A DNA stretch of 64,000 nucleotides from Desulfurococcaceae archaeon (lineage in GTDB: Archaea; Thermoproteota; Thermoprotei_A; Sulfolobales; Desulfurococcaceae), in assembly GCA_038845865.1 (NCBI GenBank), contig JAWBQJ010000005.1, positions 60,636 to 124,635 of the forward strand, given 5' to 3'. Positions within the stretch are counted from its first letter, which is position 1; each line of letters begins with the position of its first letter. Positions 36,026 to 45,155 of the stretch are shown here, piece after piece. The notes beneath the pieces were generated by a model. The model did not search any database, had not been told where the DNA came from, and saw only the letters and a list, made by a program, of their open reading frames with translations. The position numbers were made by a program, and so were the translations under genes.

Positions 36026-36070
36026 CCTTATCCTGAATAAAGCATCGAGAAGGGTGTTGGGTTAGTCCCC

Positions 36071-36340
36071 GTGCATGCTGACCAGGCCATAGGTGGAGAA
36101 AGCGTGCTCTGCACTACAGCGAAAAACATTCTCTTAAAGCTACTCGAGAGAAGTGATAACTACTTTAGCAATGGCTACTTGAACAGCGAGGGCATGAAAC
36201 TCCTCAACGTAGCATTAAGGTATGCCGTCCACACATGCCCGGAGCGTGCTTCCTACCTCAGGAAACTTAGAAAAACCAGATCTTACGAAGACCTTCTCAG
36301 GGTATTGGATGTTTTCGGCTTCGAGCCCGTGGATTCGTAA
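36071..36340 (+). CDS. Conserved-looking 89-residue protein, unknown
   Basis: A short all-helical soluble protein with GTG start at 36071, 45 bases after the DUF123 gene on the same strand. Features: an N-terminal helix rich in Leu/Lys (NILLKLLERSDNYF), a middle helix MKLLNVALRYAVHTC, and a basic LRKLRKTRSYEDLLRVL segment, ending FEPVDS. No motif or family is recognised. Codon use is like its neighbours and the frame is tightly placed before the ssb gene, so I take it as real. Confidence 0.5.
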   Translation: MHADQAIGGESVLCTTAKNILLKLLERSDNYFSNGYLNSEGMKLLNVALRYAVHTCPERASYLRKLRKTRSYEDLLRVLDVFGFEPVDS

Positions 36341-36442
36341 GGGAACCCTGCGCACAGTGCGTGGATCGCAGACGATCGCGAAACGCTTATTAACCCTTAT
36401 CCCACTACTTGGGCATGACGAATCGTATACGAGCTGGGTTAA

Positions 36443-36898
36443 ATGAATTCGAGTTCGGAAAACAGAAGTTCCGGGAGGCCTTCACCTCCTATAAACGTAA
36501 TGCAACTACGTCCAGGAATGGAGAATGTAACTGTAAGGGTAAGGGTACTAAATACCACACAGCCGAGAACAATAGAAACGAAGAAAGGCGCCAGGACCAT
36601 TAGTAACGCCATCGTAGGAGATTCTACGGGTAGGGTTGAAGCTGTACTGTGGGGCGAGAAGGTAACGGCATTGAAGACCGGGGACGTCGTAGAGATCAAA
36701 GGTGCTTGGGTTACCGCCTATAGGGGTAAAGTGCAACTAAACATAGGCAGAAACACTGATATAACCCCGCTACCGGGTGACAGCGTCTCCGAGGAAATAC
36801 CGGAATCCGAGCCCCGGGCAGCCGGCGGGCCGCCAGCACCTCCTAGGGGAAGAAGAGGCGGCTTCACAAAAAAGAGACGAGGCGAGTCGATTGAGTAG
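36443..36898 (+). CDS. ssb: Crenarchaeal single-OB-fold SSB
   Basis: 151 residues. The OB fold (about 18-112) follows the Sulfolobus SSB pattern: LRPGMENVTVRVRVL, TKKGARTISNAIVGDSTGRV, LWGEKV, GAWVTAYRGKVQLN. The tail is Gly/Pro/Arg-rich (PPAPPRGRRGGF) and short, ending ESIE, less acidic than in Sulfolobus SSB. It binds single-stranded DNA as the main SSB in organisms without canonical RPA. ATG start. The next gene starts eight bases before its stop, so ssb and the PqqD-like gene are coupled. Confidence 0.92.
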   Translation: MNSSSENRSSGRPSPPINVMQLRPGMENVTVRVRVLNTTQPRTIETKKGARTISNAIVGDSTGRVEAVLWGEKVTALKTGDVVEIKGAWVTAYRGKVQLNIGRNTDITPLPGDSVSEEIPESEPRAAGGPPAPPRGRRGGFTKKRRGESIE

Positions 36899-37214
36899 CG
36901 AAGAAGAACTGCGCAAGAAACTTGACAGGGGCGTTGTAGACAGGTACGTAGAAGTTAGGAGCACGAAGCCTACGAGGCGGGGTAACTTCCTCGGCGTGGA
37001 AGAAGACAAGTTCTACGTTGCTGTAAGCGAGGAAGAGGTATACGAGTTATCGCCACTAGCGTACTACATCTGGGCACTCTGCGACGGAGAGCATACGGTC
37101 GAAGACATGGCACACAACATCTCAGAAAACGCAAATGTGGAGTACTATAAGGTAATAGAGCCCCTTCTAGTGGTTTTAGATGAGATGAGAAAAGTCGGGC
37201 TTATAGAGTACTAG
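36891..37214 (+). CDS. PqqD-family protein
   Basis: 107 residues from TTG 36891 (SD-like GAGGCGAG just before), overlapping the ssb stop. The body FLGVEEDKFYVAVSEEEVYELSP, IWALCDGEHTVEDMA and LDEMRKVGLIEY is a PqqD-type winged-helix fold. PqqD-like proteins (RREs) bind precursor peptides for radical SAM or other peptide-modifying enzymes. No precursor peptide or modifying enzyme is adjacent here; the coupling with ssb is unusual. The domain call is good; a peptide-modification role here is not supported by context. Confidence 0.75.
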   Translation: MSSEEELRKKLDRGVVDRYVEVRSTKPTRRGNFLGVEEDKFYVAVSEEEVYELSPLAYYIWALCDGEHTVEDMAHNISENANVEYYKVIEPLLVVLDEMRKVGLIEY

Positions 37215-37250
37215 TTGCACTTATACGTAAGCTTTTCAGCTTATTAGCTC

Positions 37251-37256
37251 TTTTTT
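37251..37256 (+). terminator. Oligo-T terminator after the PqqD-like gene
   Basis: A T6 run preceded by CTC lies 37 bases beyond the PqqD-like stop, between convergent transcripts. Confidence 0.45.
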
Positions 37257-37299
37257 AAATTATCTGGCTACGGGATGACCGGAGACTCCAATACCGATC

Positions 37300-37324
37300 G
37301 GTGGAGACACTCCACCCCTAGGGG
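37300..37324. repeat. Hairpin and palindrome between convergent genes
   Basis: GGTGGAG-ACA-CTCCACC (37300-37316) is a perfect 7-bp stem, overlapped by the palindrome CCCCTAGGGG (37315-37324). It lies just past the stop of pyrD on the other strand and could stabilise or end either transcript. Confidence 0.4.
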
Positions 37325-37329
37325 ACCCT

Positions 37330-38241
37330 TTAATCCTTGTGTGCCATGCCCACGAGCTCTGCTAGCCTACTGTACCCGAGTAGGCTAGTCCAGCTTTCCA
37401 GCCCCTTCACTATTTCATTAGCAACATTTCTATTACCTAGTAGTGCACTTCCAACCTGTACGGCCTTGGCTCCGGCGAGTATGAACTCTGCCGCATCTTT
37501 CCAGCTACTTATGCCACCACACCCCACTATTTCCGCCTTGTATTCTCTATAGACATCAAACACAACCCTTACGGCTATGGGTTTGATCGGCGGGCCTGAC
37601 AACCCCCCTTGCCTATTCGAGAGCACGGGCTTCGCGGAGTACACGTCTATCGCCATTGCTCTAATAGCGTTTATCAATGTTAAAGCTTTAGCGCCGGCTT
37701 CTAAGGCTCTTCCAGAAGAATCCACCACCCTGTCGCTAAGACCGAGCTTTACGATGACCGGTATCTTGATCGCTGACGCAACCTCCTTAACCAGCTCGTA
37801 CACTAGGCTGGGATCAGAGCCTAAATCGAGCCCATGTCCCTTGACGTGCGGGCAACTCAAATTAAGCTCTACAGCTGTTGCTCCTGCTTCTTCAACGATA
37901 ATCGCCAACTCAGTAAACTCTTTCGCGTTCCTGCCTCCAATGCTCACCACAATGGGCTTACCGCACGCTTTTGCCCGCTCAACCAGTAGGGGTATATAGC
38001 GAGCTCCTCGATTAGCCAGCCCAACGGCGTTTAAGTATCCCCCGGACTCCAACTTTACGAGTATGGGTGGCGGGTAGCCTTCTCTCGGTTCTAGCGTAAA
38101 CGTCTTTGTAACTATGGCTGAAAACCCCGCTTCCACGAGGATGTTTACGTGCTCCGGCTCCGATCCCAGTATACCGCTGGCGTTCATTACGGGGTGGCTC
38201 AGGCGCACCCCTCCAATACTAGTTTCTAGCGACGTGTTCAA
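37330..38241 (-). CDS. pyrD: Dihydroorotate dehydrogenase, catalytic subunit (class 1B)
   Basis: 303 residues from TTG 38241, which follows a perfect GGAGGTGAT SD; the in-frame TTG 38250 is too close to that SD. FMN-binding and catalytic features: NASGILGSEP, TKTFTLEPREGYPPP, NLSCPHVKGHGLDLGSD (Cys of class 1B around 131), VKLG, and GCGGISSWKDAAEFILAGA. It oxidises dihydroorotate to orotate, with electrons leaving through PyrK. Start overlaps the end of pyrK by 23 bases. Last of the pyrF-pyrE-pyrK-pyrD run. Confidence 0.94.
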   Translation of the reverse strand: MNTSLETSIGGVRLSHPVMNASGILGSEPEHVNILVEAGFSAIVTKTFTLEPREGYPPPILVKLESGGYLNAVGLANRGARYIPLLVERAKACGKPIVVSIGGRNAKEFTELAIIVEEAGATAVELNLSCPHVKGHGLDLGSDPSLVYELVKEVASAIKIPVIVKLGLSDRVVDSSGRALEAGAKALTLINAIRAMAIDVYSAKPVLSNRQGGLSGPPIKPIAVRVVFDVYREYKAEIVGCGGISSWKDAAEFILAGAKAVQVGSALLGNRNVANEIVKGLESWTSLLGYSRLAELVGMAHKD

Positions 38242-38989
38242 GGTAATCAATCACCTCCGCGCACTCGAACACCGGCCCGTCTACGCAAAGGAGCTTTGGA
38301 TGAGGCTTTAAAACACAACTTCCGCATGCTCCAAGCCCGCACTTAACCATTGCTTCAGGTGAAACGTACACGTTTACCGAGCTACTTAGCAGTCTACAAA
38401 GATCGCGTAACATGGCGCCGGGTCCCACGGCTAGTACTACATCCCACCTGGCCTTGTTTTCCGCCACCAGCTTAATTGCAAGTTGCGTAGCAGTGCCGCA
38501 AAAGCCTGTACCGCAGTCCTCGGTGGCGTAGTAGATCTCGTTCACGTCGTTAGCTACCTCTTTTAGATTGAACAGCATGTCACTACCACGTACACCCCAT
38601 GCAGCATCAACTACCACTCCGTACTGAGAGGCATAACGAGCTAGGTAAGGTAACGGGGCTATTCCAACACCGCCCCCGATGAACAGCACCTTATCATAGT
38701 GACGGGGGTCAAAGCCCTTACCGAGCGGGCCTTTAATTCCAAAAAAGCCTTCGACGTCTTTAAGTGCTTTGGTACCCTCACCTACGACTTTAAAGATTAT
38801 TGAAATGCTGTTCTCTCCTCCCTTATACTGGGCTATTGACATTGGTACTTCGTCCACTCCAGGTATCCACACGTTAACGAACTGCAATGGCAGGGGATCC
38901 GCGTTAAGGGGCTCTATTAGCTTAAACTCGACGTAGTAGTACTTGCTACTTAAGCGACGAATACCTGCTTTCTCGGCTACCCTGAACAA
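38219..38989 (-). CDS. pyrK: Dihydroorotate dehydrogenase electron-transfer subunit
   Basis: 256 residues, TTG start behind GGAGGAGTAGG. It has an FAD-binding domain (VPMSIAQY replacing the usual RPxSI), a pyridine-nucleotide domain (LFIGGGVGIAPL), and a [2Fe-2S] motif CGLGACGSC with a downstream Cys in LLCVDGPVFECAEV. It passes electrons from PyrD to NAD or another acceptor. Sits three bases after pyrE and overlaps pyrD. Confidence 0.92.
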   Translation of the reverse strand: MFRVAEKAGIRRLSSKYYYVEFKLIEPLNADPLPLQFVNVWIPGVDEVPMSIAQYKGGENSISIIFKVVGEGTKALKDVEGFFGIKGPLGKGFDPRHYDKVLFIGGGVGIAPLPYLARYASQYGVVVDAAWGVRGSDMLFNLKEVANDVNEIYYATEDCGTGFCGTATQLAIKLVAENKARWDVVLAVGPGAMLRDLCRLLSSSVNVYVSPEAMVKCGLGACGSCVLKPHPKLLCVDGPVFECAEVIDYLEHVARN

Positions 38990-38992
38990 TCC

Positions 38993-39586
38993 CTACTCCT
39001 CCCCAAACTTCTCTAAGTACTCTACTATCCTAGCGTACTCTTCCCTGGTTATGAGCCCCTCTGAATGGAGTTCTCTAAACAACCACCTAGCCGTTACTAG
39101 GGCGTGTAGCTCAACGCCGTACTGTCTAAGTAGCTTCTTAGCGCCTTGCCCCCTGTCAACTATTACGACGGCCTTAACGGGCATGGCACCTGCTTCTACG
39201 AGGTGTTGCACAGCCTTCGCGATGGAGCTACCTGTAGTCACAACGTCGTCCACAACTGCAACGCGCCTTCCCGTAACTAAACCCTCTACGGCAAGCCCTA
39301 CTCCGTGGTTTTTCTTCTCCTTTCTAACATAGGCCATCGGCTTATTGGTAATGCACGATATGTAAGCTGCGAGCGGTATACCGGCAGACTCTACGCCGGC
39401 GAGGACGTCTACGTCGCTTAGTGGTACTCTCGATACGAGTTCCTGTACGATGCGCTTGGCGAGGTCGGGATAACTGTATAGTTTCCTCATGTCTATGTAG
39501 AATGGGCTGAAGAGCCCTGAAGAGAGCTTGAAATCTCCTAGCTTAACCATGCCATGTTTGTAGAGCTCAACGGCTATCCACGACAC
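38993..39586 (-). CDS. pyrE: Orotate phosphoribosyltransferase
   Basis: 197 residues, GTG start overlapping the end of pyrF by 13 bases. The PRPP-binding motif is VAVVDDVVTTGSSI, and KLSSGLFSPFYIDMRKLYSYP plus YVRKEKKNHGVG form the orotate/PRPP loops. It makes orotidine 5-phosphate. With pyrF upstream it finishes UMP synthesis from the orotate made by PyrDK. All key residues are present. Confidence 0.94.
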   Translation of the reverse strand: MSWIAVELYKHGMVKLGDFKLSSGLFSPFYIDMRKLYSYPDLAKRIVQELVSRVPLSDVDVLAGVESAGIPLAAYISCITNKPMAYVRKEKKNHGVGLAVEGLVTGRRVAVVDDVVTTGSSIAKAVQHLVEAGAMPVKAVVIVDRGQGAKKLLRQYGVELHALVTARWLFRELHSEGLITREEYARIVEYLEKFGEE

Positions 39587-40248
39587 GTTCTCACGCTCCT
39601 TAATTGCGCTTCGTAGACTTCTCTAGCAATTTTACCGGGGTCGGGCGATCTCACTATGTACCTGCCAACGATTTCATAGTCTGCTCCTGCGCAAAGAGCG
39701 CTTCCCGGTTCTGCCCCCTGAACACCAACACCAGGCGCATATATCTTAAGCTCATCCTTCACCGCTTTCCTAGCCCTCTCGATTAGCCAAGGCCTTGTCG
39801 CCGGCACTACTACTCCATGTACTCCCAGTTCTAGTGCGTCTGCGAGCAACTCTTCGAAGTGCTTGTCGAGGTATTTTCTAGAGCCCCTGTGGCTCATCGC
39901 GGTTACCAGTATTACATCCACCCCTAGCATTCTTGCTTCTTCTACGAGTTTTTCAACACCATCACCCACGCCAACGAATCCGTGAGCTATTACGGCGTTT
40001 GCACCGCTCTCAGCGAGTTTTCTAAGCACGCGTACCATGATGTCTCCGATGTCAGCCAGCTTGAAGTCTACAATTACCCTTTTACCGGATGTTTCCTTAA
40101 TGGCACGTATTACTTCTGGTCCACTTTCAAGGACGAGAGGTAGTCCAACCTTGTAGCTTACCGCGTACGCACTGGTTTCCTCTACTATCTTCAGCCCGCT
40201 GTACTCTCCACTGGGTCCGAAAGGTGGGTCTAGAGCAATTACGAGCAA
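39574..40248 (-). CDS. pyrF: Orotidine 5-phosphate decarboxylase
   Basis: 224 residues, TTG start at 40248. The catalytic array is DFKLADIGD (Lys and Asp), the preceding LDPPFG begins strand 1, and PGVGVQGA plus YEIVGRYIVRSPDPG bind phosphate, as in archaeal PyrF. It decarboxylates OMP to UMP. TATA box CTTTTAAAG at 40278-40286 gives a near-leaderless mRNA, so this is likely the first gene of the pyrimidine operon. Confidence 0.95.
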   Translation of the reverse strand: MLVIALDPPFGPSGEYSGLKIVEETSAYAVSYKVGLPLVLESGPEVIRAIKETSGKRVIVDFKLADIGDIMVRVLRKLAESGANAVIAHGFVGVGDGVEKLVEEARMLGVDVILVTAMSHRGSRKYLDKHFEELLADALELGVHGVVVPATRPWLIERARKAVKDELKIYAPGVGVQGAEPGSALCAGADYEIVGRYIVRSPDPGKIAREVYEAQLRSVRTCRG

Positions 40249-40277
40249 ATGCCCATTTAAGGATATGGTAGTTAGAG

Positions 40278-40913
<636 letters not shown>

Positions 40914-41039
40914 CTAGTGTAGTGAGCAGTTCAGTTCACCTGGTTCCGAGCTCCCGCCTCTCCTGGTACTAGCCACTAGGAGCAGTCTACTGAGATCGTG
41001 CCCTCCTTTGAAGCGGTATCGTGTCATTGAGGGGTACAC

Positions 41040-42458
41040 CTATAGTGTGCTAGCCAGGCCTCTGGCAGCTAGCACTCCTGTGGCGGCCGCTATGTTAATG
41101 CCTCTTGAAAGCCCTGCACCGTCGCCTGCGACGAAGATCCCGGGTACAGATGTCTCGAGGTTGTGGTTAACCCTTGCGTGAACGCTATAGTACTTTATTT
41201 CAGGCGCGTAGAGTATCGTTTGAGGCGACGCCATTCCTGGATATATGGTATCGAGCCTTACAATCGCCTCGAGGACGTTCTCAACAACTCTATGGGGTAG
41301 TACTATGCTTATATCGCCGGGTGTGACGTCCCTTAAGGAGGGTATGATCACGCTCCTCATTACACGATCCCACGTGCTCCTCCTGCCTTTCTCAAGGTCT
41401 CCAAGCCTTTGAATAATCGGCCTGCCCATACCGACCTTGGTAGCCATCCTAGCAATCGACTTGCCCAGCTCTAGTACATCGGTGTAAGGCATTGTAAGCT
41501 TCAACGTTACTAGTAGTGCGAAGTTAGTATTTTTAGACTTCACTCCGCTATACGACTCACCATTAACGCCGATTGTGCCATCGTCATAAAACTCCTTTAG
41601 TACAAATCCCTGAGGATTAGTACAAAACGTCCTGACCATGTCGTCATAGGACTTAGTGTACATGACTATTTTAGGGTCGTAATTTACTTTGGTAACGTGC
41701 TCGGTTACGTAGTAAGGTACCTCTACACGGACGCCTATATCCAGTGGCCCAGGTTCAACCTCTATACCGAGCTTATCGGCTATTTCCTTAAACCAGTGTG
41801 CTCCTCCCCTACCTGGCGCTAAGAGCACTCTACGCGTGTAGAAGTCGCCTCTACTCGTTACAACCTTAAAAAACCCCTGGTCCCTGGACACCTCGAGCAC
41901 GGTGGTGAATGTGTGAATCTTGACGCCACTTTCTTCGAGGAACTTTGTAATGTTCTCAACAACTCTGATCACATTTTCTGTCCCGAGAACTCTCTGAGGA
42001 GTTGGAATGAACTTCGCACCTGCCTTTGCCGCAAGCCTCTCTACAACCCTTACTTTCCTGGGATCGGGCTCCATGAGGCTTTCTCCAGGTGCGCCGAACT
42101 CCATGAGGAGCTTATCAATGTACTTGATAACCTCCTCTGCCCTTTCCCAGCTGCCCATTAACTTGTCTAGGTCTCCGCCCACGTCCGGTCTGAGGTTCAC
42201 TATGCCACTACTAAACGTTCCGGCACCACCTACACCGTACAGTATATGGCACACCCTGCACGTACCGCAACTTATAGCCTCCTTGGTGTACATCGGCCTG
42301 AGCGCCCCTAACGCCAGAGGGCAACGTCTCTCACTGAGCTTCCCGCCCTTATCGAAGAGCGCTATTTTTAGCGATCCTTTCGAGAGCTTCACCAACTCGA
42401 CTGCAGCGAAAAGCCCAGCAGGGCCTGCACCTACAATAACTACGTCAAATTCTTTCAA
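41040..42458 (-). CDS. FAD-dependent dehydrogenase (COG2509 type)
   Basis: 472 residues from TTG 42458, whose TTGA overlaps the purA stop; the frame is open further upstream into purA. The FAD-binding motif is VVIVGAGPAGLFAA, the SCGTCRVCHILYGVGGAGTFSSG segment has clustered cysteines that may hold a metal or disulfide, and GIFVAGDGAGLSRGINIAAATG near the C-terminus contacts FAD. Members are annotated only as FAD-dependent dehydrogenases. Translational coupling with purA is notable but does not reveal the substrate. Confidence 0.82.
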   Translation of the reverse strand: MKEFDVVIVGAGPAGLFAAVELVKLSKGSLKIALFDKGGKLSERRCPLALGALRPMYTKEAISCGTCRVCHILYGVGGAGTFSSGIVNLRPDVGGDLDKLMGSWERAEEVIKYIDKLLMEFGAPGESLMEPDPRKVRVVERLAAKAGAKFIPTPQRVLGTENVIRVVENITKFLEESGVKIHTFTTVLEVSRDQGFFKVVTSRGDFYTRRVLLAPGRGGAHWFKEIADKLGIEVEPGPLDIGVRVEVPYYVTEHVTKVNYDPKIVMYTKSYDDMVRTFCTNPQGFVLKEFYDDGTIGVNGESYSGVKSKNTNFALLVTLKLTMPYTDVLELGKSIARMATKVGMGRPIIQRLGDLEKGRRSTWDRVMRSVIIPSLRDVTPGDISIVLPHRVVENVLEAIVRLDTIYPGMASPQTILYAPEIKYYSVHARVNHNLETSVPGIFVAGDGAGLSRGINIAAATGVLAARGLASTL

Positions 42459-43468
42459 AGCTCTACACCTAGATCGCGCGTTCTGTCCACAGTCTCCTCG
42501 ACTTCTTCCCCGGTACCAATAAGCGTAACTGGTACTTTTAGGTATGACTCTACGTCTTCGATCCACTTCTTGGCAGGAGCCGGTAATCTATCCCATACCT
42601 TTACGCCCCTGGCCTCGGGGAACAGGACATCGAGCTTCGTAATTGCCACCTGTGTGGCAGAATTTAATAGTACAGCTCTCTTGGCGAGCTCGTAGTTGAA
42701 CGGTGCAACTCTCCTAGGTCTACCCGTAACCGTCCCCACTTCAAGCCAGCCGCGCCTAGCAACGTCTTCGAGGCCGAGCTCGCCTTCAAGGGGTCCTTCG
42801 CCAACGCGTGTAACGTAGACCTTGAACACAACTATTACCTCGTCAACTCTTTTCGGGCCAATGCCGACCTCGGAGAGAAGGGCCTGTGCCGTCGTATCCC
42901 GGCTGGTAACGTAGGGGTACGTGCCGTGATAGAGTGAGAGAAATGTTCCCTGAGTGCCTTCGACAAGTACCTTTTCTTTGGTGTCTAGAGCGGTGTTCAG
43001 TACCAGCGGCGCGTCGCAGAGATGTTTCTCGAGCTCGTTAAAGTCTCTTGCAAGCCTCAGCCTCCTCAGTACCCTATCCGCCATGGCTGCTCCCACGCCT
43101 TGAAATGTCGAACCTATAGATGCGAGGACAGAGTCCCTCTTCTCGCGGTCTACGTGAACCTCCTCTATTACGCCTGTCCTGTAGTCAACGCAAATCCTTT
43201 TCTCAACTCCTAGTTCACGTACTTCACTGAAAAACACATCTAGCTTTATAAGCGCGCCTGGTGGAATCACTAGTTGCGTTTCTTTATTCACAAAACCAGC
43301 CGGTACGCTTCTCAGTTTGAACTTCCTGCCATGATACACTACTGTGTGACCGGCGTTTATAGCGCCTGTTCTCGCTGCATACCTATACCCCTTGGCGAGG
43401 GCCACGTAGGCCGCTATTTTACCTTTACCCTCATCGCCGAAAAAGCCACCCACTAGTAGCGTTAACAC
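42455..43468 (-). CDS. purA: Adenylosuccinate synthetase
   Basis: 337 residues from GTG 43468 (SD GGTGGAG just before); the frame is open to 43525, adding 19 residues unlike the family. GTP/IMP loop GGFFGDEGKGK is at about 6-16, TGAINAGHTVVY follows, and KLDVLFPEA and the late VTGRPRRVAPFN motif match. Archaeal short form (about 340 versus 430 in bacteria). Converts IMP plus aspartate to adenylosuccinate for AMP synthesis. Confidence 0.92.
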   Translation of the reverse strand: MLTLLVGGFFGDEGKGKIAAYVALAKGYRYAARTGAINAGHTVVYHGRKFKLRSVPAGFVNKETQLVIPPGALIKLDVFFSEVRELGVEKRICVDYRTGVIEEVHVDREKRDSVLASIGSTFQGVGAAMADRVLRRLRLARDFNELEKHLCDAPLVLNTALDTKEKVLVEGTQGTFLSLYHGTYPYVTSRDTTAQALLSEVGIGPKRVDEVIVVFKVYVTRVGEGPLEGELGLEDVARRGWLEVGTVTGRPRRVAPFNYELAKRAVLLNSATQVAITKLDVLFPEARGVKVWDRLPAPAKKWIEDVESYLKVPVTLIGTGEEVEETVDRTRDLGVEL

Positions 43469-43720
43469 GCGCTCTCCACCTAAGTGCATTCCTCGTAGCG
43501 CTTCACGGTCCAAGCATGATAGCATATATTGTTGCGGCCGCTTTATTAAGGATTCTCTCGGTGCCAGTTAACAGTCTCCGACCGCGTTTCTGCGCCTTCT
43601 CGGTTACGATATACTTCACGCCAGCTCGGAGGTCCTTTTCACGGCTCCGTTAAACTGGCTGAAAAGCTACTTTAACCTCTATACCGTAGAGTATGGCGAA
43701 ATGGCAGTTAGGGGATTGCC

Positions 43721-45151
43721 TTGCCGAGTTACCTGATAACGGTTTCAGGCGAGCTGCCCCTCAGGTCGAGGAGAACTAGGCCCAGGTTTTACCAAGTGCT
43801 GGTCGAGAACATAAAAGACGCTGTGAGCAGGGCAGGAGCCAAAGTACTCGATAGCCGCATTGTTGAAGCAAAAATCCTTCTCAGAACCGACATCGACGTC
43901 ATGGATAAGATAGCAAGGGTTTTCGGGGTTTACAGAGTCGGGCACGTACTGGTATACGAGTTTAAAGACCTCAAGGACCTTGCTACGTGGATATTTGAAA
44001 ATGCAAAAGACGCGGTAGCCGGTAAGAAGTTCGCCGTCAGAGTTAAGAGGAGCGGCCATCACGGGTTCACCTCGCTCGACATCGCGCGCGAAGCAGGAAC
44101 GCTGCTAAAGCCCCTTTCAGCTGGCGTAGACCTGGAAAGCCCGGATGTCGTTGTCGAGGTAGAAGTACGCGGTTCAGCCGCATATCTTTACAAGGAAGTC
44201 TTAAAGGGTCCGGGGGGCCTACCCACCGGCGTTGAAGGGAACGCCTTGGTTATGTTTTCAGGCGGTTTTGATTCCCCTGTTGCAGCGTGGCTTGCCGCTA
44301 AGCGCGGTATACAAGTAGATTTCCTACACTACGTGATGGGCCCCGCACGGTCTTCGTACTACGCGCTCCTAGTGGCTAAGACCTTAACGTACAACTGGCT
44401 ACATGGGTACAGGCCCAGGCTCATAGTGGTGGGTTTTGAAGACCTACTAGTTGAGGTTGTGAAAAAAGTGGAGTGGAGTTACAGGCAGGTTGCTTTAAGA
44501 GCGCTGATGTATATCGTCGCATCGAGGATCGCCAGTAAAATGGGTTACGACGCGCTGGTAACCGGCGAGTCCGTGGGGCAGGCGTCTAGCCAGACCCTCA
44601 AGAACCTCTCAGCTATCGAAAGAGCGGTGGAATTAAGAATCCCTGTACTCAGGCCGTTGATAGGCTTCGATAAGGAGGAGATAATTGAGCTCTCTAGACG
44701 CATAGGGCTTTACGATCTCTCCTCGAAAGTCACCGAGGCGTGCACCATAGCACCTACGAGAGTGGCCACTTCCAGCACACCCGGAGAGGTGCTCAAACAG
44801 CTCGAAAACATTGACAAGTCGCTGGTAGACCGGGCGGTTTCATCTATGAAGATTGTTGACGTGCTCACGGCAAGGCCCGAGGAAGCGGTGCTTCCGGATG
44901 CCATTGAAATAGACTTCATTCCCGAGGGGGCGTTAGTACTGGATGCTAGGAGCGAAGAAGAGCGGTCTAAATCACCTATTCCAGGGGCCATTCCCGTTAA
45001 CGAGGTTGACCCGTCAAGGATCCCGAGAGATAAAGTTGTGCTCTTCGTATGCGACTCAGGGAGCACGAGTTACGTGTTAGCTAAAGTCTTCAGGGAGCAG
45101 GGTATAAAGGCATATAGCCTAAAAGGCGGCGGGAAGGAGTATAAGCGTTAA
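43721..45151 (+). CDS. thiI: tRNA 4-thiouridine synthetase with C-terminal rhodanese-like domain
   Basis: 476 residues, TTG start. THUMP domain (about 60-165), PP-loop ATPase motif SGGFDSP (about 180-186), and the ThiI pattern TGESVGQASSQTLKNL with GFDKEEI. A catalytic-type Cys is in ACTIAPTRV. A short rhodanese-like domain of about 80 residues ends the protein; its loop VCDSGSTS has Cys near 444 in the place of the E. coli ThiI persulfide cysteine. It would thiolate U8 of tRNA, and feed thiazole synthesis. Converges with rfcL four bases away. Confidence 0.93.
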   Translation: MPSYLITVSGELPLRSRRTRPRFYQVLVENIKDAVSRAGAKVLDSRIVEAKILLRTDIDVMDKIARVFGVYRVGHVLVYEFKDLKDLATWIFENAKDAVAGKKFAVRVKRSGHHGFTSLDIAREAGTLLKPLSAGVDLESPDVVVEVEVRGSAAYLYKEVLKGPGGLPTGVEGNALVMFSGGFDSPVAAWLAAKRGIQVDFLHYVMGPARSSYYALLVAKTLTYNWLHGYRPRLIVVGFEDLLVEVVKKVEWSYRQVALRALMYIVASRIASKMGYDALVTGESVGQASSQTLKNLSAIERAVELRIPVLRPLIGFDKEEIIELSRRIGLYDLSSKVTEACTIAPTRVATSSTPGEVLKQLENIDKSLVDRAVSSMKIVDVLTARPEEAVLPDAIEIDFIPEGALVLDARSEEERSKSPIPGAIPVNEVDPSRIPRDKVVLFVCDSGSTSYVLAKVFREQGIKAYSLKGGGKEYKR

Positions 45152-45155
45152 GCAC

